Part shown: positions 1 through 9,652 of the stretch, piece by piece | Layout of the letters: each line of letters begins with the position of its first letter | How positions within the stretch are numbered: position 1 is the stretch's first letter | From: Azoarcus sp. | GTDB lineage: Bacteria > Pseudomonadota > Gammaproteobacteria > Burkholderiales > Rhodocyclaceae | Reading direction: 5' to 3' | NCBI GenBank assembly: GCA_013911595.1 | Contig: JACESY010000010.1 | Coordinates: 1-34,932, forward strand | Length of the DNA stretch: 34,932 nt | Made by a program: the position numbers and the translations under genes | The notes under the pieces: generated by a model | The model's input: only the letters and a program-made list of their open reading frames with translations | Databases searched by the model: none | What the model was told of the DNA's origin: nothing

Positions 1-558
1 GTGCACGCCGTGCGCGCCCAGGTCCAGATCGAGCACGCCGGGGTCGTCGCCGACCAGCATCGCCACCGCCGCGACGCCCTGCGAGGGCTCGGCATAGGTC
101 AGCTTGACCGAAGGCCGCGCGACGTCGGTGGCGATGATCAGCGCCTTGCCGCCGGGCGACAGGCCCGCGGCGATCTGGCCAACCGCCATCTGCAGCGCTG
201 CCGTGCCGCCGTAGCAGGCCTGTTTGAGCTCGAACACGCGGCAGTTGGCCGGCAGCTCGAGATACTTGTGCACGTAAGTGGCCACACTCTTGCCGAAATC
301 CACGCCCGACTCGGTGGCCGTGATCAGCAGTTCGATGCGCTCACGCCCGGCCGCTCCGATGCGCTCGAGCACCGGCCGCGCGGCGTTGACCGCGTTGCTT
401 ACCGGGTCCTCGCATGGCAGGCCCACCGCCTTGCGCCGCATCATCAGGTTGTCCAGGCGCGCCGTATCGAGGCCGCGCGCGGTGAACATGTCGTGCACGT
501 CGACCGCGGCACGCCCGCCGTAGACATTGAGGTACTCGATGCCGACCGGCCCGTTCAT
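1..558 (-). CDS. HMG-CoA synthase-like beta-branching enzyme (PksG/CurD type), C-terminus cut by window edge
   Basis: Only the first 186 codons are inside the window; the frame runs off at position 1. The protein starts MNGPVGIEYLNVYGG. It carries the HMG-CoA synthase fold signature: Glu83 in ATESG (general base) and Cys115 in LKQACYGGTAAL (acyl-enzyme nucleophile). In the family these residues join an acetyl-type donor to a beta-ketone. A mevalonate-pathway HMGS is possible by sequence alone. The direct upstream neighbours, a discrete ACP and a ketosynthase-like decarboxylase, argue instead for a PksG/CurD-type enzyme that adds a beta-methyl branch to an ACP-bound polyketide. The start ATG (558-556) overlaps the decarboxylase stop as ATGA, indicating translational coupling. 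The matching enoyl-CoA hydratases are not visible and would be expected beyond the left edge. Confidence 0.88.
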   Translation of the reverse strand, partial: MNGPVGIEYLNVYGGRAAVDVHDMFTARGLDTARLDNLMMRRKAVGLPCEDPVSNAVNAARPVLERIGAAGRERIELLITATESGVDFGKSVATYVHKYLELPANCRVFELKQACYGGTAALQMAVGQIAAGLSPGGKALIIATDVARPSVKLTYAEPSQGVAAVAMLVGDDPGVLDLDLGAHGVH

Positions 559-1817
559 ACCCCCGCCTCCGTCAGCGCCACGGCGGCGTTGAAACCGCCG
601 AAGCCGAAGGCCGTCTTGAGCACCGCCGGCAGCGCGACATCGACCCCGCCGGCCGGCACGTAGCGCGGCCCGTCGACCTGCGGACGCGTCAGCCCGCGAT
701 TGCCGTGGGCATGGCCGGTCACCATCTGCAGCACGCAGCACACCGTCTCGAACACGCCGGCCGCCGACAGTGCATGGCCGAACAGACTCTTGGGCGCGTT
801 GACCCAGGGACGCGCGTCGAACAGCGCGGCAATCGCCTCGGCCTCCACGCGGTCGCCCAGCGGCGTGCCGGTGGCGTGGGCCGAGACCAGCGCGACCCGT
901 TCGGGGGCGAGTCCGGCCATGTCGAGCGCGCCGCGCATCACCACGCCTTCTGCATCGATGTCGGGAGACGGCTGGGCGCTGGCGTGCATGCGCGTGGCCC
1001 AGCCGGCCAGGTACGCCAGCGGTGTCGCGCCACGTGCGCTGGCCGCGTCAGCGCGTTCGAGCACCAGCGCGGCGGCCAAACCGGCCGGCACGAAGCCGGT
1101 GCTCGCGGCATCGAACGGGACGCTCCCGGCCTCGCCGTCGGACGTGCCATCGGCAAGCGCACCCAGGGCGCGATAGGCGCCGGCCTCGAGCGCGCCGGGC
1201 AGGCTCGGCACGCCCAGCACCAGCACCGCGTCGGCCTCACCGGTGCACAGCAGGCGTGCGGCGTCGATCAGCGCGAACAGGCCGCCGGCCTGGGCCGCGC
1301 CGACCACCGCGGCCGCGCCGCGCAGCCCGAGCAGTTCGGACACCAGCGAGACCGCGTAGCTGTCCTGCGCGACGAGCATCAGGGCCGGGTCGACGAAGGC
1401 CGGATCGGCCAGGAAAGCAGGCTGTGCGCGCAGCAATTCGGCCGCGCCGGCATGCTGGGCGGAGGCGACCAGCGCGCAGTCCCGCCCCGGCGCGCCGGCC
1501 TGCGACCACGCATCGAGCGCGGCCAGCAGCGTGGCCTGTGCGCTCGCCGGGGCACGGCGCAGCGCGCGGTGGGCGGCGCGTGCCGCATCCGCGTCGAGGG
1601 CCTCGAGCCAGCGCGCGATGTCGGCAGCCGGATCGCCCAGCGCGACCATCGGCACGGCTTCGTCGAGCGGCGGCAGTTCCAGGGCTTCAAACACTGCGCC
1701 ACGATCCTCGCGCAGCGCGGCGGCCAGCGCCTCCCGCCCGGAAAGACCGCCACCCCACACGCCCAGCCCGGTAATGACCGGCGACGCGGCGCCGTAGGGT
1801 GCCGACCGCGTGCGCAT
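555..1817 (-). CDS. Ketosynthase-like malonyl-ACP decarboxylase with active-site Gln (KSQ, PksF/CurC role)
   Basis: This 420-residue protein has the thiolase/ketosynthase fold. It opens with PVITGLGVW, keeps both catalytic histidines (His314 in VSAHATGTPLGD, His348 in KSLFGHALSAAG) and ends with the usual KTAFGFGGFNAA. The nucleophilic Cys is gone: the elbow reads GAAQAGGLFAL, with Gln176 where condensing enzymes have Cys. Such proteins cannot hold an acyl chain and act as decarboxylases in the KSQ family. Here the likely reaction is malonyl-ACP to acetyl-ACP, feeding the HMGS-like enzyme. The start overlaps the ACP stop (TGATG) and the stop overlaps the HMGS start (ATGA), so the three are co-translated. 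Decarboxylase function is inferred from the substitution and context. Confidence 0.88.
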   Translation of the reverse strand: MRTRSAPYGAASPVITGLGVWGGGLSGREALAAALREDRGAVFEALELPPLDEAVPMVALGDPAADIARWLEALDADAARAAHRALRRAPASAQATLLAALDAWSQAGAPGRDCALVASAQHAGAAELLRAQPAFLADPAFVDPALMLVAQDSYAVSLVSELLGLRGAAAVVGAAQAGGLFALIDAARLLCTGEADAVLVLGVPSLPGALEAGAYRALGALADGTSDGEAGSVPFDAASTGFVPAGLAAALVLERADAASARGATPLAYLAGWATRMHASAQPSPDIDAEGVVMRGALDMAGLAPERVALVSAHATGTPLGDRVEAEAIAALFDARPWVNAPKSLFGHALSAAGVFETVCCVLQMVTGHAHGNRGLTRPQVDGPRYVPAGGVDVALPAVLKTAFGFGGFNAAVALTEAGV

Positions 1818-2056
1818 CAGGTGCGCGACTCCAGCACTGCCGCAATGGCGCCCAGGTCGGCCGCGCCGGCAAAGGCGGTCATCGGCACGCGCACGCGCAG
1901 CTCGGACATCGCGAGCATGATCACCTCGGCGCGCTCCATAGAGTCGAGGCCCAGCTCGCGCAGGCTGTCCGCGGGGGTCAGCACAGCGGTGTCAAGGTCC
2001 GGGCGCACATCGGCGACCGCGCGGCAGAGGGTGGAGAGAATGCTATCTGGCGACAT
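1817..2056 (-). CDS. Discrete acyl carrier protein of the beta-branching cassette
   Basis: This 79-residue protein has the phosphopantetheine attachment motif LGLDSMERAEVI, with Ser39 as the attachment site. The ATG at 2056 is preferred because it begins MSPDSILSTL, the normal ACP helix I. The longer reading from 2116 adds a Pro/Asn/Ser-rich stretch that lies inside the upstream gene. With this start the gene overlaps the AT-ER coding end by 14 bases. Its place between an acyltransferase and a KSQ decarboxylase fits the donor ACP (AcpK/CurB role) that carries malonyl, then acetyl, to the HMGS-like enzyme. It should need activation by the Sfp-type transferase in the same operon. Confidence 0.9.
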   Translation of the reverse strand: MSPDSILSTLCRAVADVRPDLDTAVLTPADSLRELGLDSMERAEVIMLAMSELRVRVPMTAFAGAADLGAIAAVLESRT

Positions 2057-4328
2057 GGGTGGCGGCTGGCAGATGTTGCGTGAGTCGTTGTTCGAGGAGG
2101 CCGGCGGCGCCATCAAGCAGGCGCTGGCCGATGTCGGCGACGTGGCGCGCGCGCCATGAATCGAGCGGCGTGCCCTGCACCCAGGCGTTGAAGGCGCCCA
2201 GCGCCGGCCCGGAATGGATCTGAAAATTCACCTTGTGCTCGACGCGCCCGGCCAGGGCAGCTTCCGATGTCTCGTGAAAATAGCGCCGGAACACCAGCGC
2301 CATGCGGTATTTGGACGAGGCCTCGGCACGCGCCAGGGCCTCGGCGTCGTGCGCGGCGAGCCACTCGCGGGTCTGCTGCCATACGGTGTCCAGCGGCCGG
2401 CCGAAGAAGCGCTCGGCGATCTGGCGGCGCACGTCCTCGGGAATCGCCTCGAGCGAATCGTAGTGGCGATACAGATCGTACAGGCGTCGCGCCCGCGCCG
2501 GGAAGAACAGCCCCTTGCGCACCACCTGCACCTGGGCACCGAGCTCGAACATGTCGCCGGCGGGCGCGTAGGCGAAGTCGTTGAGGCCGACACCCTGCAG
2601 GATGTCCTTGACCGCATCGCTGGTGCCGGCCTCGACCGTGCATTGGTTGATCGAGCCGGTACACACGAAGTCCGCGCCCAGCATCAGCGCAGCGAACACC
2701 GCCTCGGGCGTGCCAATGCCACCGGCCGCGCCGACGCGCACGTCTTGCGCACCGGGCGAGCGTGCGCGCAGCGCGAGCATCGCCGGCAGCGTCGCGAACG
2801 GCGAACCGCCGTCGGTGTGGCCGCCGCTGTCGGCCTCGGCGCACAGATCGCTGGCGACCGGCACGCGGCGCGCGCACCAGGCCTCCTCCTCGCTCAGCAG
2901 GCCGCGCTCGACCAGCGCGTCGACCACCTCGTCCGGCGCCGGGCGCAGAAAGGCGCCGGCAACCTCGGTGCGCGAGACCTTGGCGACGACGCGACGCGCC
3001 AGTTCCACCCCGCCATCCGGACGACGGCGTGCTCCGGCGTAGCGAAAGCGCACGACTGCCGGGCTGAGCGCGACGAAGGCCGAGGCCTCGAGCGTATGCA
3101 CGCCCTCGGCGAGATAGGCCTCGACCGCAGCCATCTCGGCTTCCGGCCGATCCGGATCGGCGAGCAGGTTCACGCCCCACGGCGCATCGGCCGGCAGCGC
3201 CGCGCGGATACTTGCGATCGCGGCACGCGTATCGGCCAGCGGCACGCCGCCGACGCCGAGAAAACCCAGCATGCCGGCACGCCCCAGCGCGATGACCATC
3301 TGCGGCGAGGCGATGGCCTTGTACATCGACCCGGCGAAGTAGGCGTAGCGCGTGTTGTGAGCGCGACGGAAGGCCTCGCTGCCGAGGCGCTCGGCCGCCG
3401 AGGCCGGCCGACGGGTCTCGCGGCGCGATTCGATCGACACCACCGGCGGCGGCACCGAGACCGGTTCGGGCGCAGGTGGCGGGAGCTTCCCGATCTGGCC
3501 CATCAGCTTGGTCAGCACGCCGCCGGGGCCGACCTCGACGAAATCGGTGTGGCCGGCGCCGCGCAGGAACTGCATGGCGTCGACCCAGCGCACCGAGGAC
3601 GTGATCTGGCGCAGCAGCAGATCGCGGATACCGTCGGCGTCGGCCGGATAGGGACGCGCACTGGCGTTGGCGAGGACGGTGCAGCGCGGTGCGGCAAAAT
3701 CGAAACCTGCGAGGAAGGTGGCGAAGGCTTCCCGGGCCGGCGCCATCAGGCGCGAATGGAAGGCCGCCGAGACCTTCAGCGGCACCACCATGAAGCCCGC
3801 GTCCTGGCAGGCCAGCGCAGCCGCATCGAGCGCGGCCGCCGGCCCGGAGAGCACGATCTGGGTGGGCGCATTGAAATTGGCGACATCCACCCCGTCGTGG
3901 CCACCCGCGTCGAGCACGCGGCGCAATGCCTCGGCATCGGCGCCGACCACGGCAGCCATGCCGCCTTCGCGCGCCTCGTTCATGAGCCGGCCGCGCTCGC
4001 GCACCAGATGCACGCCGGTGGCGAAATCGAACACGCCGGCCGCGTACAGCGCGGCGTATTCGCCCAGGCTGTGGCCGGCCACCGCGCTCGGCGCCGGCTC
4101 GCCGTCGTCGAGGCGGCGCTGCGCTTCGAGCGCACATACCGCGAACAGCGCGGGCTGGGTGTGATCGGTGCGATCGAGCAGCCCGTCCGTATCCTGCTCG
4201 CACAGCGCGCGCAGCGAATAGCCGAGGATGGCGTCGGCCTCGGCGACGCGCTGCGCATATCGGTCGAACAGCGTCGCACCCATGCCGCGCTGCTGCGAAC
4301 CCTGTCCGGGAAAAAGCCAAACCGTCAT
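2043..4328 (-). CDS. Trans-acyltransferase / PfaD-type enoyl reductase fusion (PksE-like)
   Basis: This 761-residue two-domain protein starts at ATG 4328 (MTVWLFPGQGSQ), the canonical acyltransferase opening; longer readings add non-homologous sequence. Residues 1 to about 290 form a malonyl-CoA:ACP acyltransferase with GHSLGE (Ser87), the carboxylate-binding stretch RERGRLM, and AAFHS (His191). The AFHS form favours malonyl over methylmalonyl. After a Pro-rich linker, residues of about 310-740 match the FMN-dependent PfaD/2-nitropropane-dioxygenase-like trans enoyl reductases. Diagnostic pieces are GMLGFLGVGG, WGVNLLADP, GGHTDGG, AAGGIGTPEA and CTGSINQCTVEAGTS. This AT-ER order occurs in trans-AT polyketide loci such as bacillaene PksE. 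It would load malonyl onto ACPs, including the adjacent one, and reduce enoyl intermediates in trans. It begins 19 bases after the PPTase stop. Confidence 0.93.
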   Translation of the reverse strand: MTVWLFPGQGSQQRGMGATLFDRYAQRVAEADAILGYSLRALCEQDTDGLLDRTDHTQPALFAVCALEAQRRLDDGEPAPSAVAGHSLGEYAALYAAGVFDFATGVHLVRERGRLMNEAREGGMAAVVGADAEALRRVLDAGGHDGVDVANFNAPTQIVLSGPAAALDAAALACQDAGFMVVPLKVSAAFHSRLMAPAREAFATFLAGFDFAAPRCTVLANASARPYPADADGIRDLLLRQITSSVRWVDAMQFLRGAGHTDFVEVGPGGVLTKLMGQIGKLPPPAPEPVSVPPPVVSIESRRETRRPASAAERLGSEAFRRAHNTRYAYFAGSMYKAIASPQMVIALGRAGMLGFLGVGGVPLADTRAAIASIRAALPADAPWGVNLLADPDRPEAEMAAVEAYLAEGVHTLEASAFVALSPAVVRFRYAGARRRPDGGVELARRVVAKVSRTEVAGAFLRPAPDEVVDALVERGLLSEEEAWCARRVPVASDLCAEADSGGHTDGGSPFATLPAMLALRARSPGAQDVRVGAAGGIGTPEAVFAALMLGADFVCTGSINQCTVEAGTSDAVKDILQGVGLNDFAYAPAGDMFELGAQVQVVRKGLFFPARARRLYDLYRHYDSLEAIPEDVRRQIAERFFGRPLDTVWQQTREWLAAHDAEALARAEASSKYRMALVFRRYFHETSEAALAGRVEHKVNFQIHSGPALGAFNAWVQGTPLDSWRARHVADIGQRLLDGAAGLLEQRLTQHLPAATHVAR

Positions 4329-4347
4329 CGCGTCGTCTCCGTGCCGC

Positions 4348-5114
4348 CTAGTGCCGTGTCGCGGCTCCGAGCCACGCACGCACTGCCTGCACGTCCCAGG
4401 CGGCGGCGGACTTCGCCGGCAAGACCAGCGCGAACACGTGACCGTGCGCCGACAACGCCTCCGCACGCAGATGGGCAAAGGCGGCGAAACCGATGCGCAG
4501 CAGGCCGTTCTCGCGCGTTGCGTGATCGACGGCAAGTGCCGGAAAGTCGATCGCCAACCCGCCGCGCAAGACCTTGGACAGCGCCTCGCGCGCGGCCCAC
4601 AGCAGCGTCAGCGCCTCGACGCCGTGCGCGTCGGCCGCGCGCAGCGCGGCCAGCTCGGCCGGCGCGACATATTCGGCGAGGACGCGCTCGTTAGCCACGT
4701 CGATGCGCTCGATGTCGACACCCAGCGGGTGGGATTCGGGAAAGGCCACGGCGACGGCCAGGGTGTCGGTGTGACTGAGGCTGACGCCGACGTTGGGCGC
4801 CGGCCCGCGCACCACGGGCTGCTCGAAGGCGCCGGGCACGATCTCGAAGGCGGCCGGCGCGAAACGTCCGTCGCACAGTCCTGCGAGCGCATCGCGGGCC
4901 GCGGCGCGCCCGCGCAGAAAACTCGCGCGGCGACGCGGATGGGCAGCGCGTGCGAGACGCGCACGCTCGATCGCACCGAGCGACGCCGGCAATTCGCGCT
5001 CGAGCACGTCGAGCGGCGCATCGCACGCGGCAAGCATGCAGGCATGGGCGGCTTCGCCCGGATCCAGCGTGAGTGCCACGCGCGAAGCGCGGGCCGGAGC
5101 ATCCACAATGTCGC

Positions 5115-5118
<4 letters not shown>
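4348..5118 (-). CDS. Sfp-type 4'-phosphopantetheinyl transferase
   Basis: This 256-residue enzyme converts apo-carrier proteins to holo form using coenzyme A. Visible signatures are VSLSHTD (113-118), PLGVDIERID with the Mg-binding Asp (132-140), and WAAREALSK (174-182). The usual Lys of the WxxKEA motif is Arg here, as in some family members. The ATG at 5118 is chosen because it overlaps the ABC transporter stop as ATGA; an earlier start would run further into the transporter. Its length is near the bacterial Sfp/EntD class rather than the short AcpS class, which fits carrier proteins of secondary metabolism. It sits between the exporter and the AT-ER and probably serves the local ACP and distant megasynthase carrier domains. 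Confidence 0.92.
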
Positions 5119-7226
<2,108 letters not shown>

Positions 7227-7232
7227 CGCCGC

Positions 7233-7487
7233 CTATCGTTCCGGCGATGCGCTTCCCGGAGGCGCGGCCTCGGCCGTCCCGCCGGAGTCGGCCGTCGCGG
7301 CCGACGCCTGCGAGCGCGCATGCTCGCGGATCTCGACCTCGACGTCATCGACATCCTCGCGGGCGTAGTCCCAGGCCAGGCGAAGCCGACGAAAGAAGTT
7401 GGCGACACCGCTGTCGATGGCTTCGAGACGATTGGTGGCCGCCAGCAACATCAGGGCAATGGCCAGGATCAGGAAAAACCAGAGCAT
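7233..7487 (-). CDS. Small single-pass membrane protein of unknown function
   Basis: This 84-residue protein starts MLWFFLILAIALMLLAA, one strongly hydrophobic N-terminal helix. An amphipathic basic and aromatic stretch follows (FFRRLRLAWDY), then an acidic segment (DDVEVEIREH) and an Ala/Ser/Pro-rich tail. A GAGG ribosome-binding site lies 6 bases before the ATG, and the stop is 6 bases before the ABC exporter start, so it is clearly an operon member. No family is recognised. Its position suggests an accessory subunit or membrane anchor for the exporter; this is inference. The other arm of the locus also ends in a small membrane protein. Confidence 0.75.
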   Translation of the reverse strand: MLWFFLILAIALMLLAATNRLEAIDSGVANFFRRLRLAWDYAREDVDDVEVEIREHARSQASAATADSGGTAEAAPPGSASPER

Positions 7488-7548
7488 CGATGACCTCGCA
7501 ACGACGACGACCGCGGCGACGCTCCGCGCACCGCCGCGAAAAATGGAA

Positions 7549-7923
7549 TCAGGACTTGCCGGACTTCGGCGTGCTTGCCGCAGGCGCGGCTTGCGGAGCC
7601 TCGGCGAGCACCTCTTCGGCCTCTAGCGCATCGTTCGTCTTTGAACCGCGACGCTTCCACAGAGGGGCGATGTGGTCCCACAGATACTTGTCGCTGACCG
7701 ACTTGGAGTACGAATCGGCGGCAATCAGCACGATGCCGGCGGGGCCGGCCAGGGCGCGTGCGCCGAATCCGAGCAGCGCGTGCACCGCGCCGTTGGCGAG
7801 CTTGCCGTCCATCATGAGCGAGGCACCGGGAAGCACCGATTCGCCGACCAGTTTGGCGGCGTTGGTGATCCTGTCGGCGTTGCTCGCGGGGGTGTCCTGC
7901 TGCTCCTGCATCGCTTCCTGCAT
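7549..7923 (-). CDS. Conserved hypothetical protein (possibly DUF6072), first gene of the leftward operon
   Basis: This 124-residue protein begins with a Gln/Glu-rich segment. A conserved-looking core follows: KLVGESVLPGASLMMDGKLANGAVHALLGFGARALAG, shown here in pieces, with GPAGIVLIAADSYSKSV next and a charged Ala/Pro tail. The core is moderately hydrophobic and Gly/Ala-rich, compatible with one or two short membrane-associated helices. I recall similar small proteins under DUF6072, but this is from memory and unverified. A GGAG ribosome-binding site lies 7 bases before the ATG at 7923. It is the promoter-proximal gene of the biosynthetic operon, separated by 61 bases from the next small membrane gene. 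Function unknown. Confidence 0.72.
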   Translation of the reverse strand: MQEAMQEQQDTPASNADRITNAAKLVGESVLPGASLMMDGKLANGAVHALLGFGARALAGPAGIVLIAADSYSKSVSDKYLWDHIAPLWKRRGSKTNDALEAEEVLAEAPQAAPAASTPKSGKS

Positions 7924-8007
7924 GGTCGTCTCCAGACTGTCCCGATCAAGGCCTGCCGGCGCGCCAGGCGCGCCACAGCGCTACTTCGAATGAATACCCG
8001 GGCAATC

Positions 8008-8034
8008 TTACACGCATGTAAATGAATGTATAGT
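8008..8034. promoter_or_regulatory. Divergent regulatory region: TTACA-N4-TGTAA inverted repeat and candidate -10
   Basis: Between the two divergent arms lies a clean inverted repeat, TTACA-CGCA-TGTAA (8008-8021), in an A/T-richer patch. For the rightward arm, TTACAC (8008-8013) and TATAGT (8029-8034) are 15 bases apart and could be -35 and -10 boxes. An operator overlapping the -35 would then control that arm. No comparably good leftward promoter stands out. Spacing is suboptimal and promoter activity is not proven. Confidence 0.4.
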
Positions 8035-8065
8035 GACGCGGACTTCACGCAATCGGGGCCGAGGC

Positions 8066-9652
8066 TTGAGATTCCTGCAACTGCTTCTGGGGAGCGACGC
8101 GCGTCTGCGCCCGCGACTGATCGCGTGGATGCTGGCGGCCAGCCTGAGCACCATGGCGGCGATCGCCCTGATCAGCGAAATGGTCGGCCAGGGCGCCGGC
8201 CAGCCGGTACGGCTGCAACAGCTGGGCCTGTTCCTGTTCATTTCGGCGCTGATCGTGTTCAGCCAGTATTCGGCGCTGAACCTGACCACCGAACTGGTCG
8301 AGCGCACGCTCGACCGTCTGCAGGGCGAATTGGCCGGCGTATTCCGTCGCGCAGATCTGGCCGCCGTCGAACGCATCGGCACGGCGCGCATCTACGGCGT
8401 CCTGAGCCGCACGACGACGGTCCTGGGGGAGGCCGGCGCACCGGCGATCCATGGCCTGATCACCGGCGGCGTGATGATCTGCCTGGGCGCCTACGTGCTG
8501 TACCTGTCGCCGTTCGCCTTCATCGTCATGGTGATGCTTGCAGTCGGCACGGTGTATCTGTTCCGCCACTACATGCGCCCGGCCGAGGACGAACAGCAGC
8601 GCGCGCGCGAGGCCGAGCAGCGCTACATGGAGCTGTTCGTGCAACTGCTCGACGGTTTCAAGGAGATCAAGCTCAACTGGCGCCGCGGAGACGACTTGCA
8701 GCGCGGCTTCATGGCCGCCGCGAGCGCCGAGACGCGGCGGCGCAAGCATGACGCGATGAAACGCGCCAACCGTGCCTACTCGGTCGGCTTCGCCGGTTTC
8801 TACCTGCTGCTCGCCACCGTCGTGTTCGCGCTGCCGCAGTATTTCAGCAGCCATGAGTCGGCCACCAAGATCACCTACGTGACGATCTTCCTGCTCGCCA
8901 CCGTCAACGTGCTGATGCGCGCGCTGCCGATGCTCGCCCGCGCCAACGCTGCACTGGGCGAGCTTGACCGGCTGGAAGATCAGCTCGCCGCCGAGGGCGT
9001 GGACGCGGTCGACGCCGAGCACGCCTGGCCGCGCCGCTTCGACGAATTGCGCCTGCACGGCATCGTGCACGGGGACGAAGGCCCCTTCGACCTGAATTTG
9101 CGCCCGGGCGAGTTGGTCGTCGTGCGCGGCCCCAACGGCAGTGGCAAAACAGCCTTGCTGCGCCTGCTCACCGGCCTGTATGTATCCACGCACGGGCACG
9201 TCGAATGGGACGGTCGTCGTGTCGAGGCGGCCGACCTACCCGGCTACCGGGCTCTTTTCGCGGCAGTGTTCGAAGACAGCCACGTCTTCGACCGGCCCTA
9301 TGGGCTCGACGACGACGCTCGTGCGCGCCTGCCCGGCCTGCTGCGCGAACTGGGCATCGACGAGGCGGCCTCGCAGCGCCCGCCGCACCAGATCGCACCG
9401 GCCTCATCGGCACTGCGTCGGCGGGTCGCGCTGGCGATGGCGCTGCTCGACGCACGCCCTGTCCTGATCCTCGACGATACGCTGGCCGGGCAGGATGCCG
9501 GCTTCGTTGCATACTTTCGCGACCACCTGCTACCTGCGCTGCGCGCCCGCAATGTCTGCGTGGTGATCGCGACCGCCGACGACACGCTGCTGCGCGACGA
9601 GGCCGACCGTGAAGTACGGCCCGGCCGGCAGCTTCCGCTGACCATCGAATGA
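8066..9652 (+). CDS. PvdE/SyrD-like ABC transporter protein with degenerate ATPase motifs
   Basis: From TTG 8066 the protein has 528 residues and begins LRFLQLLLGS, where cyclic-peptide exporter family proteins usually start. A GTG at 8033 would add 11 Arg-rich residues but lies inside the candidate -10 box. The N-terminal half has membrane helices and the family's LFVQLLDGFKEIKLN stretch. The C-terminal ATPase domain keeps Walker A (GPNGSGKT, about 355-362). The LSxGQ signature is replaced by ASSALRRR, the Walker B catalytic Glu is Asp (LILDD), and the H-loop His is Ala (VIATADD). Relatives export cyclic lipopeptides or pyoverdine precursors. This copy may bind ATP without normal hydrolysis. 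It overlaps the SPFH gene as ATGA. Confidence 0.82.
   Translation: MRFLQLLLGSDARLRPRLIAWMLAASLSTMAAIALISEMVGQGAGQPVRLQQLGLFLFISALIVFSQYSALNLTTELVERTLDRLQGELAGVFRRADLAAVERIGTARIYGVLSRTTTVLGEAGAPAIHGLITGGVMICLGAYVLYLSPFAFIVMVMLAVGTVYLFRHYMRPAEDEQQRAREAEQRYMELFVQLLDGFKEIKLNWRRGDDLQRGFMAAASAETRRRKHDAMKRANRAYSVGFAGFYLLLATVVFALPQYFSSHESATKITYVTIFLLATVNVLMRALPMLARANAALGELDRLEDQLAAEGVDAVDAEHAWPRRFDELRLHGIVHGDEGPFDLNLRPGELVVVRGPNGSGKTALLRLLTGLYVSTHGHVEWDGRRVEAADLPGYRALFAAVFEDSHVFDRPYGLDDDARARLPGLLRELGIDEAASQRPPHQIAPASSALRRRVALAMALLDARPVLILDDTLAGQDAGFVAYFRDHLLPALRARNVCVVIATADDTLLRDEADREVRPGRQLPLTIE

Noticed and set aside
1..558. Mevalonate-pathway HMG-CoA synthase
   Set aside because: Direct overlap with a KSQ decarboxylase and close linkage to an ACP and AT-ER favour polyketide beta-branching; the missing flank leaves some doubt.
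705..2159. 484-codon plus-strand open frame
   Set aside because: Antisense to the KSQ decarboxylase and ACP genes. The translation is Arg/Gly/Gln-rich without domains, as expected from a high-GC shadow frame.
2214..4694. 826-codon plus-strand open frame
   Set aside because: Lies opposite the well-supported AT-ER fusion; no recognisable motif; shadow of codon bias.
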